Assembly: GCA_964407165.1 (NCBI GenBank)
Contig: CAYOUJ010000009.1
Location: 1-59,082, forward strand
Source of the DNA: CAZPKH01 sp964407165
GTDB taxonomy: Bacteria > Bacteroidota > Bacteroidia > Bacteroidales > Muribaculaceae
Reading direction: 5' to 3'
Length of the DNA stretch: 59,082 nt
In this document: piece by piece, positions 27,272 to 36,152 of the stretch
Position numbering within the stretch: the stretch's first letter is position 1
How the letters are laid out: every line of letters begins with the position of its first letter
Made by a program: the position numbers and the translations under genes
The notes under the pieces: model-generated
Databases searched by the model: none
Seen by the model: the letters and a program-made list of their open reading frames with translations, nothing else
What the model was told of the DNA's origin: nothing

Positions 27272-27970
27272 TTATTGTGCGTGGAGGAAGGAGGCGAAGT
27301 CGGAGCGGGAGCCGCGGAAGGTGTTGACGTCGACGGAGGAGGGGACGCCGCGGACGCTGCCGGAGTGGGTGTACTGCCAGAAGGTCCACTGCATGTCGGG
27401 CTGGCCGGTGAGGGAGGCTATCCAGATGGGGTAGCCGCTGAAGCCGGCGCGCAGGAAGCGGTCGTAGCCGTCTTTGTTGCTATAAAGCATGACCTTGTAT
27501 CCCTCCTGCTCGAGCAGTCCCGCCATGACGCGCAGCTGCGAGGAGATGGTGGAGGTGGCTCGGTCGTTGGGGTTGCCCCACTCCTCGATGTCGATGACCA
27601 GCGGGAGGTCGAGCTGCTTGCCGCGGACGCTGTGGAGCAGGTTGAGGGCCTGCATGTAGCCGGGGGTGTCGAAGCGGAAGAAGTGGTATGCACCCACGGC
27701 GAGGCCTGCAGCGCGCGCACGGCGGTAGTTGTCGTGGAAGTTGGGGTCTTTGAAGTCGGTACCCTCCGAGGCCTTTATGATGACGAAATCGATGCTGTCG
27801 GCGCGCAAGGCCGTGAAGTCGACGGCGCCGTTGTGGGCGGAGATGTCGACGCCGCGCACGGGGAACTCCTCGCGCGAGGGCGTGACGGCGGGGCCGCCGG
27901 GGCGGAAGTACCACCACGCGGCTGAGGCCACGGCCACCGTAGCGACCGTTATTGCGACCCACTTTCGCAT
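27272..27970 (-). CDS. GH25 family lysozyme (muramidase)
   Basis: This 232-residue protein has an N-terminal membrane anchor or signal (AITVATVAVASAAWWYF). A GH25 domain follows with catalytic acidic residues in VRGVDISAHNG (D42) and LVIDIEEWG (D127, E129); other conserved parts are KASEGTDFKDP and GAYHFFRF. The family cleaves the MurNAc-GlcNAc bond of peptidoglycan. It is the third gene of a minus-strand set behind the TPR and barrel genes, with only a repeat array in the gap and no promoter of its own. A wall-remodelling role coupled to envelope assembly is possible. Confidence 0.9.
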   Translation of the reverse strand: MRKWVAITVATVAVASAAWWYFRPGGPAVTPSREEFPVRGVDISAHNGAVDFTALRADSIDFVIIKASEGTDFKDPNFHDNYRRARAAGLAVGAYHFFRFDTPGYMQALNLLHSVRGKQLDLPLVIDIEEWGNPNDRATSTISSQLRVMAGLLEQEGYKVMLYSNKDGYDRFLRAGFSGYPIWIASLTGQPDMQWTFWQYTHSGSVRGVPSSVDVNTFRGSRSDFASFLHAQ

Positions 27971-27976
27971 AACCTT

Positions 27977-28042
27977 TCGACAGACAATCGATTATAATCG
28001 ATGATTATCGATAATCATCGATAATCATCGATTTAGTCGATT
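27977..28042. repeat. AATCATCGAT palindromic array, copy 2
   Basis: About seven units built on ATCGAT or ATCATCGA, self-complementary as a whole, lie between the barrel and lysozyme genes of one operon. Confidence 0.75.
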
Positions 28043-28047
28043 TTCGG

Positions 28048-29862
28048 CTAAAATTGGTAAGTGACACCGGCGAGGCCGCGGATGCCCTGGCCCTCGACGA
28101 GGCCGACGGTGCGATAGCGGTGGTCGAGCAGGTTCTCAATCTCCAGGAAGAAGCTGATCTGGTCTGTGAACGTCCACTTGCCGTTGATGCCGATGTTGCC
28201 GATGTTGCCCAGGCGCGTGCGGCGCTCGAGTATCGACGATGCGCCCCCGTCGGCCGGGACGTATGTGGTGTGCTCGATCATGTAACGGCAGGCGCGGAGG
28301 CTGTAGCCGATGCCCACCTCAAGAGGCTTGATGGGGTTGGACTTCAGGGAGATGTCCATGACATACTTGGCGCGGTCGGCCCAGAGGTAGTAGCCGCGGT
28401 TATACTTCTGCGGGGCGGCCTCGATGCTTACGCGGCCGTCGATCCAGTTGCGCCACTTGCCGCCCACGGCAAGGCCCACGTGCCATCCCTTCATGTCGAT
28501 GGCGCGCATGAGCGACGGGCCGTAAGCGCCTGCGCCGGCAGGCATGAGCCAGTCGTTGGCCACGGCATATCCGCTGGACACCTCGCCGTAGATGCCCTTG
28601 AACGGGCCGACGACGATTCCTCCGTCAATGACGAGGGGAAGGTGTGAGTTGCGGTAGGCGAGGAACGGCGCGGCCATGTAGTTTACGTCGAAGACGCGCG
28701 CGAGGGTGTTCTGGTGCTCGCCGCCGCCGGCTTTGCCCCATATGGTGAATACGGAGGCGGGGCTCCAAGTCACTTGCACGTCAGGGGCGATGTGGATCAC
28801 CTTGCCGGAATGGAAAGTGAACTGCACGAGCGCCCCGAGCGTGAGCTTGAATTCGGAGGTGTTCAGGCGGTATTTGGGATTAAGCGAGAGGAGGCCGGTG
28901 TTGTAGGCGCCGTCGTCGGGGGTGACGGTATAGGCGGAGGGGATGGAGGAAACGGTGCCGAGCCACGAGGCGCGGGTGTCGTTGAGCACGTCGAGGTTGA
29001 CACCGAGGAACACGTCGTTATACGTGTCGATGGGCAGCCACGCGGCGCCGTTGAAGTTGAACACGTTTGACCGCACGGGCCGGAATGCCTCCTGGAGGGC
29101 TGTTATGGCCGTGGCGCCGGAGCCGAGGGAGAGCGTGGAGGTAAGGGCGCCGTTGCTGTAACCGAAGTAGCCGTAGCTGAATCCGGCGGTGTAGTGCAGG
29201 CCGCCGACTGATGACAGGAACTGCGCTGCTGCATTGACGCGGTTGACAGTCTGGCCGTAGAGGGCGTTCATCACCGAGCCGGTCTGCGAGTCGTAGCGCT
29301 GGCTGCCGGGGGCACGGAAGTGGTCGAGGGTATAGTCGATGCCGGCGTCGATCTCGCTCTTGCGGCCGACCATGAGGTGATATGTGACGCCGAGGCTGAG
29401 AGTGTTGCGCGGCAGCCAGGCGTCGAAGGTCTCGCCGGTGACGGGGTTGAGGGTCTTGCCGTCCTTGTAGGAGGTGCCGTCAAACTGCATCCAGGCGTTC
29501 AGGCGCTGGCGGTCGGTGTCGAGGAACCGGTAACCGGCCGACGCTGCGAGGTTATAGATCGGGAAGTAGCCGATGGAGGCGTATCCGGCATACGGGGATG
29601 TCTCGAGGGTGTCGGCGTAGGCCGTAGGCTCGAGGGGGGATATGTATCGCGGCATGGTGACGTTGATGGTGCGCTCGCTGAAGCGCAGGGGCGACACCTT
29701 TACGGCGGGGAGGTTGAGCAGCGGGTTGACGGCGATGCGCGAGGCGTCGTAGTGCTGGGTGACGACGGTGTGGTCGACGGTGACCTCCTCGTTGAGCTCC
29801 TGGGCGGTCAGGGCGGGGGCCGTGACTAAGGCAGCGGCTATCAATATTGGGTAAAGCTTCAT
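28048..29862 (-). CDS. Outer-membrane beta-barrel of the TonB-receptor type, no plug
   Basis: The 604-residue protein has a signal peptide (MKLYPILIAAALVTAPALTA). A short N-terminal segment is followed by alternating aromatic beta strands to the C-terminal residues GLAGVTYQF, ending in an aromatic residue as barrels do. The strand FLEIENLLDHRYRTVGLVEG is typical of TonB-dependent receptor C-termini, yet the usual plug domain is absent, so it is probably not a standard ligand-gated transporter. It is downstream of a large TPR lipoprotein-like protein with a 55-bp gap. Together they may form an envelope assembly pair; this is inferred from gene order. Confidence 0.8.
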   Translation of the reverse strand: MKLYPILIAAALVTAPALTAQELNEEVTVDHTVVTQHYDASRIAVNPLLNLPAVKVSPLRFSERTINVTMPRYISPLEPTAYADTLETSPYAGYASIGYFPIYNLAASAGYRFLDTDRQRLNAWMQFDGTSYKDGKTLNPVTGETFDAWLPRNTLSLGVTYHLMVGRKSEIDAGIDYTLDHFRAPGSQRYDSQTGSVMNALYGQTVNRVNAAAQFLSSVGGLHYTAGFSYGYFGYSNGALTSTLSLGSGATAITALQEAFRPVRSNVFNFNGAAWLPIDTYNDVFLGVNLDVLNDTRASWLGTVSSIPSAYTVTPDDGAYNTGLLSLNPKYRLNTSEFKLTLGALVQFTFHSGKVIHIAPDVQVTWSPASVFTIWGKAGGGEHQNTLARVFDVNYMAAPFLAYRNSHLPLVIDGGIVVGPFKGIYGEVSSGYAVANDWLMPAGAGAYGPSLMRAIDMKGWHVGLAVGGKWRNWIDGRVSIEAAPQKYNRGYYLWADRAKYVMDISLKSNPIKPLEVGIGYSLRACRYMIEHTTYVPADGGASSILERRTRLGNIGNIGINGKWTFTDQISFFLEIENLLDHRYRTVGLVEGQGIRGLAGVTYQF

Positions 29863-29877
29863 GACTGATATGTTTTG

Positions 29878-29917
29878 GGCCGAAATTTCGGGATTTCGAA
29901 ATTTCGAAATTTCGGGT
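29878..29917. repeat. AATTTCGA palindromic array
   Basis: Units of AAATTTCGGG, ATTTCGA and AATTTCGA form a self-complementary 8-9 bp array between the TPR and barrel genes. Confidence 0.7.
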
Positions 29918-32902
29918 TTACTTTAATCTTTCGTCGACCATCTGCTGGATTTCGGCCTGCGTGGCAGGGTCGGTATAGTTGTTGCGCATGGCGCGGAGGT
30001 ATTGGTCGGCCTCGAAGGTGTTGCCGCCGCGGCGCAGTATGTCGCTCAGGAGAATGACGCCGCGCGCGCGCCAGTAGTCCTGCGACGAGTCGGAGTCGAC
30101 CAGGCGGGTGACGGTCTTCTCGGCGCGGGTGCCGAGGTTGCGGTCATACTGCGAGTTGGCCATATAGAAAGCGGCCTTGGCGCCGTAGGGGTCGTTGAGG
30201 TCGTCCATCAGCTCTGTCCACTCGGTGTAAGCCTCGTCGTATCGGCCGAGATTGTTGAGGGCGAGCGCGCGGGTGAAGTGTATCTCGCGCTGGTCGTCGC
30301 CGCCAGCGGCGGAGGAGGCCAGCAGCTTGTCGGCGACGCTCACCACCTCGGTGTTGCGGCCGAGGTCGCGGGCCACGCGCAGTATCTGCATGCGCGCCTG
30401 GTGGAGCATCATGGGCGACGACGCCTTCTCCTCGAGCTGGCGGTAGGTGGCGAGGGCTATCTCACCCTTGCCCTGCTGCAACTCGCAGTTGCCCTTGATG
30501 GCGAGGGCCTCCTCGGCAACCTCCGAATCGGGGGTGGAGAGTATCACGCGGGTGGCGTAGGAGTAGGCGGTCTCGTAGTCGCCGCGGTCTTCGGCGTCCT
30601 CGGCGATGTAATACATTGCCGTTGCCACGTTGGCGCCACCGGGATAGTCGGCAAGAAACTCCATGAGCCGATCAGTGCCCTTGTCGTCGAGATACCACTC
30701 CTCGGCGGCCTCGAAGGCCAGCTGCTCCACCTCGCCCGGCTCGAGGCGCGGGGCGTTGGGTATGGAGTTGATGAAAGTGACATACTCGTTGAGGTTGCCC
30801 TGGCGCGCGTAGATGCGCTTGAGGTCGTCGGCGGCCAGCCGCGCCTCGTCGCTGGAGGGATAGGTGTAGATGACCTTGCGGTAAGTCTCGACGGCGCGAG
30901 CCTCGTCGCCGGCGTCGGCGTAGGTGATGGCGAGCTGGAGCATGCCGTTGCGGCCGTAGCTGCTCTGCGGATAGTCGCGCACGAGCTGGTTATATGCGGC
31001 GATGGCCTTGCTGTTCTGACCCGTGGCGGTGTAGGTCTCGGCCTTGGTCAGCAGCGCTGCGGGGTAGAGTCCGGAGGAGGGGAAGCGGTCCATCATTTGG
31101 TCGAGCAGCTGCAGCTCCTGCGCGTAGTTGCCCTGGTAGCCGCGCATCTGCGCCAGGCGGTAGAGGGCATAGTCACCCGAGGCGGGGCTGAGGTCGTAGG
31201 CCGTCTGATACTGGGTTGCCGCGGCGGCGAAGTCGCCCTGGGCGGCGTAGCAGTCGCCCATGCGGTCGCGGGCATCGGCGAGCTGCTTGACGCTCAAGGA
31301 GCCGGAGGTGTCGACGGCGCGCTGGAAGTCGAGCAGCGAGTTGGCATACTGGTGTTGCTGGTAGCGCACGTAGCCGAGGTTATAGTACGCGAGCTGGCGG
31401 TTGGGATCAGTTACCGTGCACGAGTCGAGGAAATTGAGGTAGCACTTTGCGGCTTTCTCCCACTCCTCGGTGCGGTAGTAGCAGTCACCGCTCCACAGCT
31501 CGGCCTGGTTGGCGATCTCTTGGTTGCCGGGCTCTATGGCCTTGGCCTCGGTGAAGCGGCTGAGCGCCAGGGCCGTATTGTCGTTGGTGTAGTCGCGGGT
31601 ACCCAGGACGAAGAGCACGCGCTGCTTGGCCAGCGTGATCTCCTCCGACGGGTTGGGTATGCGGTTGATGGCCTGGAGGGCGCCCTCATAGTCGTCGTCG
31701 GTCATGTAGCCGGTGACGAGGTAAGAGCGGATGTCGTCGGCATAGCGCGAGTTAGGATACTGGCGAAGGAAGTCCTCGAAGACGCTGACAGAGCTTGAGA
31801 AGGGCGCCTTGCCGCCTTCGGAACGAGCCACGGCGTAGTTGTAGAACGCCGTCTCCTGCACCTTCGAGTCATAGTTCATGCGGTAGGCGTTCTCAAAGGC
31901 CATCAGCGCGGCGGTGGTGTTGCCGGTGTTGAGGTAGCACTGCCCCAGGTAGAAGTATGCGTTCTGCGCCATGGCGTCGTTGGTGCCCACGGCCTTCTGG
32001 AAGAGCTTGATGGCGGCCTTGTAGTCCTTGTTGTCATACTCCTGCATGCCAAGGATATAGTAAGCCGACGGCTGGGGGTTCTCAGCCTCGGCGAGATACT
32101 GCCAGAGGTAAGGAATGGCGTCGGCGGTGTTGCCGAGGTTATACAGGCTCTCGCCGGCGATGCGGCGGCTCTCGGTGGTAAACTCCGGCACCGGGTTGGC
32201 GGCAATCATGCGGCGCGCGGCTGCAAGGGCCTGGTTGTAGTCGCCGTAGACGAAGTAGATCTGCGCGATGTAATAGTCTGCGGTGTTGCCCGGCTCCGTC
32301 GAGGTGTCGACCTGCTTGAAGAGGGTGAGCGCCTGGCGGTAGTCCTGCTTGCAGTATGCGATGTAAGCCTGATAGAACTTGGCGGCCTCGCCGTACTTCT
32401 CTGTGCCGGTCAGGCGCGCGAACAGCGGGCCGGCCTGGTCATACTCGGCTAACATCAGGTAGCTGTAGGCCAGGCGGTAATAGTAGTCCTCGGCACGGTC
32501 GGCGTCCAGGCACTCCGGGTCGGCCTGCGTGTAGGCGCGGATGGCATCGCCGTAGGCATAGCGGGTGAAGTAGAAGTCGCCTATCGACGTCTGCACATCC
32601 TGGCGGCGCGGCGACTGCGGGTACTGCTCGAGATAGAGTCGGAGCAGCGGCAGAGCCTCGTCGTCGCCCAAGCCCATAGTGGCCATGGCGAGGTAATATG
32701 TGGCATCCTCGGCCTGCGACGCGTCGGGGCTGAGATGGCGCATCTGCGTGAGCTGGTCGATGCAGCCGTTATAGTTCTCGTCGTGATACATGCGCACGCC
32801 GCGGGCGAGGTAGCCGGCGGCGTCCGGCTGGTTTACTTGAGCGTGTGCGCCGGCGAGCGAGATGGCGGCTGCCAGCGCCAGGAGAATCCTTCGGTTTATC
32901 AT
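29918..32902 (-). CDS. Large exported tetratricopeptide-repeat protein
   Basis: From the ATG at 32902 the protein has 994 residues and a signal peptide (MINRRILLALAAAISLAGAHA). The frame is open for 71 more codons upstream, but these cross the promoter and contain no signal. The whole mature protein is TPR-like, with at least 15-20 helical hairpin units such as AIKLFQKAVG, AYFYLGQCYLNTGNTTAALMAF-type units and YYNLGYVRYQQHQY. Such proteins act as periplasmic scaffolds, related in shape to BamD/YbgF-type assembly factors. It is first in the operon with the barrel and the lysozyme. Confidence 0.85.
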   Translation of the reverse strand: MINRRILLALAAAISLAGAHAQVNQPDAAGYLARGVRMYHDENYNGCIDQLTQMRHLSPDASQAEDATYYLAMATMGLGDDEALPLLRLYLEQYPQSPRRQDVQTSIGDFYFTRYAYGDAIRAYTQADPECLDADRAEDYYYRLAYSYLMLAEYDQAGPLFARLTGTEKYGEAAKFYQAYIAYCKQDYRQALTLFKQVDTSTEPGNTADYYIAQIYFVYGDYNQALAAARRMIAANPVPEFTTESRRIAGESLYNLGNTADAIPYLWQYLAEAENPQPSAYYILGMQEYDNKDYKAAIKLFQKAVGTNDAMAQNAYFYLGQCYLNTGNTTAALMAFENAYRMNYDSKVQETAFYNYAVARSEGGKAPFSSSVSVFEDFLRQYPNSRYADDIRSYLVTGYMTDDDYEGALQAINRIPNPSEEITLAKQRVLFVLGTRDYTNDNTALALSRFTEAKAIEPGNQEIANQAELWSGDCYYRTEEWEKAAKCYLNFLDSCTVTDPNRQLAYYNLGYVRYQQHQYANSLLDFQRAVDTSGSLSVKQLADARDRMGDCYAAQGDFAAAATQYQTAYDLSPASGDYALYRLAQMRGYQGNYAQELQLLDQMMDRFPSSGLYPAALLTKAETYTATGQNSKAIAAYNQLVRDYPQSSYGRNGMLQLAITYADAGDEARAVETYRKVIYTYPSSDEARLAADDLKRIYARQGNLNEYVTFINSIPNAPRLEPGEVEQLAFEAAEEWYLDDKGTDRLMEFLADYPGGANVATAMYYIAEDAEDRGDYETAYSYATRVILSTPDSEVAEEALAIKGNCELQQGKGEIALATYRQLEEKASSPMMLHQARMQILRVARDLGRNTEVVSVADKLLASSAAGGDDQREIHFTRALALNNLGRYDEAYTEWTELMDDLNDPYGAKAAFYMANSQYDRNLGTRAEKTVTRLVDSDSSQDYWRARGVILLSDILRRGGNTFEADQYLRAMRNNYTDPATQAEIQQMVDERLK

Positions 32903-32968
32903 AGAATGTTCCTTCGAGTATACACATATATAATGTAAGGTAGTGGCCGGAGCCCATAAACCATAATG

Positions 32969-32976
32969 CAAAGATA
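32969..32976 (-). promoter_or_regulatory. -7 box for the TPR operon
   Basis: TATCTTTG on the minus strand, 66 nt before the start at 32902. It lies back to back with the plus-strand promoter at 33069-33099. Confidence 0.6.
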
Positions 32977-33068
32977 CAAACAATTCTGCAACCCGCTGCA
33001 ACTTTACGTCGCAAAAACTCGCCCAAAAGTCATAAATTCGTCGTTTTGCCCCGTTTTTGCGGGGGGAT

Positions 33069-33099
33069 TTTGAAAAGACGCGGAAAAGGAGTAACTTTG
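33069..33099 (+). promoter_or_regulatory. Promoter of the DUF4199-GT2 operon
   Basis: TTTG (33069-33072), a 19-bp spacer and TAACTTTG (33092-33099); the start codon at 33122 is 22 nt downstream. Confidence 0.75.
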
Positions 33100-33121
33100 C
33101 AGCCGTAATCAGCACTCCCCC

Positions 33122-33721
33122 ATGAGCGAACAGACTGACATACCGACACTTGGCTCACCTTACCGCCGCGGCGCCAACAGCGGCGTCCCGATGGGCGTGT
33201 GCCTCAGCGTGATGTTTGCGCTGTGGTCGCTGGGCATGGTGAGCGCGGCGCCGGCAAGCAATGTGCTGAGCATGGCGGCGCTGTGCGTGACGCTGCTGGC
33301 GGTGGTGCTCCTGGCCTGGCTGCAGCGCCGCGGATACGTGGCCGACGGCGGCATGACCACCTTCTCCGGGGTGTGGATGCACGGCATCATGACCGTGATC
33401 TTCGGCAGCCTCATAGCCATGGTCGCCGGATACGTCTACATGCGGTGGATCAACCCCGACTTCCTGGGCGACCTCTACACCACCATGTACGACAAGATGC
33501 GCCAGATGGCCCGCGACCTGCCCGGCAAGACCGGCAGCCAGTACGCCGAGATGGCCGACACCCTCAAGCAGATGATGGACCACGGGCTGATGCCCACGGT
33601 GATGCAGCTGCTCTCTAACGTGCTCTGGAGCGTGTGCTTCGGCGGCTGCATTCTCTCGCTCATCACCGCCGCAATAGTGATGAAAATCCCCCTCAAAAAC
33701 AACCCGACAGACAATCGATAA
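33122..33721 (+). CDS. DUF4199 family inner-membrane protein
   Basis: The 199-residue protein has four predicted membrane segments (about 25-45, 48-66, 85-107 and 160-185), with a soluble loop between the third and fourth. This matches the DUF4199 family, commonly encoded just before a polyprenyl-phosphate glycosyltransferase in Bacteroidetes, as here. Function unknown; a helper role for the glycosyltransferase is inferred. The last residues (TDNR and the stop) are encoded by the repeat array at 33705-33770. Confidence 0.82.
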   Translation: MSEQTDIPTLGSPYRRGANSGVPMGVCLSVMFALWSLGMVSAAPASNVLSMAALCVTLLAVVLLAWLQRRGYVADGGMTTFSGVWMHGIMTVIFGSLIAMVAGYVYMRWINPDFLGDLYTTMYDKMRQMARDLPGKTGSQYAEMADTLKQMMDHGLMPTVMQLLSNVLWSVCFGGCILSLITAAIVMKIPLKNNPTDNR

Positions 33722-33770
33722 TCCTCGATATTTATCAATAACCATCGACAATCATCGATAACTTAAAATT
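33705..33770. repeat. AATCATCGA palindromic array, copy 3, overlapping a gene end
   Basis: Units ACAATCGAT, AATCCTCGAT, ATTTATCAAT, AACCATCGA and AATCATCGAT fill the gap before the GT2 gene. The DUF4199 stop codon (33719-33721) lies inside the array. Confidence 0.75.
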
Positions 33771-33778
33771 AAAACAAA

Positions 33779-34729
33779 ATGGACATCTCTGTAGTAGTGC
33801 CATTATATAACGAAGCCGAGTCGCTCCCCGAGCTCGAGGCGTGGATACGCCGCGTCATGGATGAGCACGGATACACCTACGAGGTGCTGTTCATCGACGA
33901 CGGCAGCACCGACGACTCGTGGCAGGTGGTGCGCCGCCTCTCCGAGGCCAACCCTAACGTGCACGGCATCAGCTTCCGCCGCAACTACGGCAAGAGCCCG
34001 GCGCTCAACACCGGCTTCGCTCAGGCCAAGGGGGACGTGGTAATTACCATGGACGCCGACCTGCAGGACAGCCCCGACGAGATTCCCGAGCTTTACCGCA
34101 TGATCAAGGAGGAGGGCTACGACCTGGTCAGCGGCTGGAAGCAGAAGCGCTACGACCCGCTGTCGAAGACCATTCCCACCAAGCTCTTCAACGCCACCGC
34201 CCGCGCCGTCAGCGGCATCAAGAACCTCCACGACTTCAACTGCGGCCTCAAGGCCTATCGCCGCGCAGTGGTCAAGCACATCGAGGTCTACGGCGACATG
34301 CACCGCTACGTGCCCTACCTGGCCAAGAACGCCGGCTTCAACAAGATCGGCGAGAAGGTGGTCCATCACCAGGCCCGCAAATACGGCTCGTCGAAATTTG
34401 GCCTCGACCGATTCGTCCACGGCTACCTCGACCTGGCCACCCTGTGGTTCACCTCCAAGTTCGGCAAGAAGCCCATGCACTTCTTCGGCCTGTGGGGCTC
34501 GCTGATGTTCCTCCTCGGATTCATCGCCGTCATCATCGTAGGCTTCGGCAAGCTGTGGGCCATGTACCACGGCGACAGCTACATACTCGTCACCGACTCG
34601 CCCTATTTCTATCTTGCGCTGGTGACGATGATATTGGGCACCCAGCTGTTCCTCACCGGCTTCATCGGCGAACTTATCGCCCGCAACTCGCCGCGGCGCA
34701 ACGACTACGAAATCGAAGAGAGCTTTTAG
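33779..34729 (+). CDS. Polyprenyl-phosphate glycosyltransferase, GT2 family
   Basis: This 316-residue protein has a GT-A domain (1-220) with DDGSTDD and the metal-binding DADLQD motif near residues 93-98, then two membrane helices (about 235-260 and 275-300). This is the architecture of dolichol-phosphate-mannose or GtrB-like enzymes, which load a sugar on a lipid carrier at the inner face of the membrane. The sugar cannot be named. It is the second gene of the operon, 57 bp after DUF4199, with a repeat array in the gap. The stop codon TAG begins a GTGATTA-type repeat. Confidence 0.92.
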   Translation: MDISVVVPLYNEAESLPELEAWIRRVMDEHGYTYEVLFIDDGSTDDSWQVVRRLSEANPNVHGISFRRNYGKSPALNTGFAQAKGDVVITMDADLQDSPDEIPELYRMIKEEGYDLVSGWKQKRYDPLSKTIPTKLFNATARAVSGIKNLHDFNCGLKAYRRAVVKHIEVYGDMHRYVPYLAKNAGFNKIGEKVVHHQARKYGSSKFGLDRFVHGYLDLATLWFTSKFGKKPMHFFGLWGSLMFLLGFIAVIIVGFGKLWAMYHGDSYILVTDSPYFYLALVTMILGTQLFLTGFIGELIARNSPRRNDYEIEESF

Positions 34730-34755
34730 TGGTTAGTGATTAGTGATTAGCTGAT
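34730..34755 (+). repeat. AGTGATT heptamer array, copy 1
   Basis: Units GGTTAGT, GATTAGT, GATTAGC. It joins the GT2 stop codon to the GTG start of the next gene. Confidence 0.65.
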
Positions 34756-34756
34756 A

Positions 34757-35269
34757 GTGAGAAGGTTTGTGCGCATATTATTCCTGGTTGGGGTGTTGGC
34801 GTGGGGCGCGGCGTCGTGCAACACCTCGGGGTGCCTCGACAACTCCAGCTCGATACCCTTGGCGGGGTTCTATGACGCATCGACGGGCAACGCCATCAGC
34901 CTCGACTCCCTGGAGATTGGCGGCGAGGACGCCCCGGGCGATTCCCTGCTCACCTCCTCCATGGGCGCCATCTCGCAGATTTACTTGCCGTTTCGCTCGG
35001 CTTACAACACGGTCACCTTCTACATCCGCTACTGCCAATACGACTTGGGCGGCCTCGAGGACTACATCACATTCGACTACACTTCAGAGCCGTTCCTCGC
35101 CTCCGAGGAGTGCGGAGCAATGTATCAATATCGCATCACCCGCTGCGAGTACACCACCACGGTTATCGACAGCGTCGTCGTCACCGACTCGCTGATCACC
35201 AATGTCGACCTCGAGCGCATTCGCATCTACTTCCGCACCGCCACCGACGATGATGAGACCGTTGAATAG
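34757..35269 (+). CDS. DUF6452 family lipoprotein
   Basis: The 170-residue protein begins with a GTG inside the heptamer array. It has a lipoprotein signal ending in GAASC (C21), followed by NTSGCLDNSSSIPLAGFY, the signature of DUF6452 proteins. The rest is beta-rich, with no catalytic motif. In Bacteroidales this family is regularly paired with DUF6048, as here, where the genes overlap by 20 nt. The pair probably forms an outer-membrane complex of unknown function. Confidence 0.78.
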   Translation: MRRFVRILFLVGVLAWGAASCNTSGCLDNSSSIPLAGFYDASTGNAISLDSLEIGGEDAPGDSLLTSSMGAISQIYLPFRSAYNTVTFYIRYCQYDLGGLEDYITFDYTSEPFLASEECGAMYQYRITRCEYTTTVIDSVVVTDSLITNVDLERIRIYFRTATDDDETVE

Positions 35270-36116
35270 AATATTACTGCTTCTTGTCGTGGCGCTTACG
35301 GCTGCCGTGGCCGCCGAGGCGCAGCGGCGCGTGACGCCCGTGGAGCCTACCACCGGCCCCACGCAGAAGCTCACGCCGGAGCAGCAGGCGGCGCTCGACA
35401 AGAGCCGCCTGGCACACCGCCACGACGCCAACGGAAACATCGTATTGGTCGACACGGTCACAGGCATTGAATATCACGACACGCTCGCAACCTCCATTCG
35501 GCGAATGATTTACCCGACGGTGTTCCGCCTCAGCGCAGGCGTCAACATCTGGGACCTGGCCATGCGCTGCTTCAACCAGGAGTACGGCATCGGCTCGGTG
35601 TGGGTGGAGCTGAACATGCACAACCGCTACTTCCCCTACGCCGAGTTCGGCATTGGCACCGCCGACTTCACCCCCGACGCGGCCAACTTCACCTACAAGT
35701 CGCCGATGGCGCCGTACTTCAAGATTGGTGCGACATACAACATGTTCTACAACTCCAACCCTGACTACCAGTTCCTTGCCGGCTTTCATTACGGTTTCAC
35801 GCCTTTCAAGTGGCACGTAGACGACATCACACTGAACGACACATATTGGGACGAGACGAGCACATTCAGCATCCCCTCGCGCAGCTCCACGGCGGGGTAT
35901 TTGGAGATAGTTTTCGGGGTAAAGGTCAAGATCGTCGACCGGTTCTCGCTGGGCTGGAACTTGATATACCACAGCGTGCTCCACGAGAGCAAGTCACCGG
36001 AGGGCAAGCCGCTCTACATCCCCGGTTTCGGCAAGCGCGACACCCACTTTACGGGCACGTTCTCGCTGATTTACACCTTCGATCTGAACAAACCCGCGAC
36101 GCCGTCCGTTGAATAA
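35250..36116 (+). CDS. DUF6048 family outer-membrane protein
   Basis: Chosen start at 35250 (MMRPLNRILLLLVVALTAAVAAEAQ gives a signal peptide); a longer frame from 35202 lacks one. The mature protein (288 residues in all) has a Thr/Gln-rich linker, then repeated amphipathic beta strands ending in GTFSLIYTFDLNK, consistent with a small outer-membrane barrel of the DUF6048 family. It overlaps the upstream lipoprotein gene by 20 nt, indicating coupled translation. Role unknown. Confidence 0.8.
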   Translation: MMRPLNRILLLLVVALTAAVAAEAQRRVTPVEPTTGPTQKLTPEQQAALDKSRLAHRHDANGNIVLVDTVTGIEYHDTLATSIRRMIYPTVFRLSAGVNIWDLAMRCFNQEYGIGSVWVELNMHNRYFPYAEFGIGTADFTPDAANFTYKSPMAPYFKIGATYNMFYNSNPDYQFLAGFHYGFTPFKWHVDDITLNDTYWDETSTFSIPSRSSTAGYLEIVFGVKVKIVDRFSLGWNLIYHSVLHESKSPEGKPLYIPGFGKRDTHFTGTFSLIYTFDLNKPATPSVE

Positions 36117-36152
36117 TCGGGGCATGTAAGCCCCCGCTAAAAGATTGAAGAG

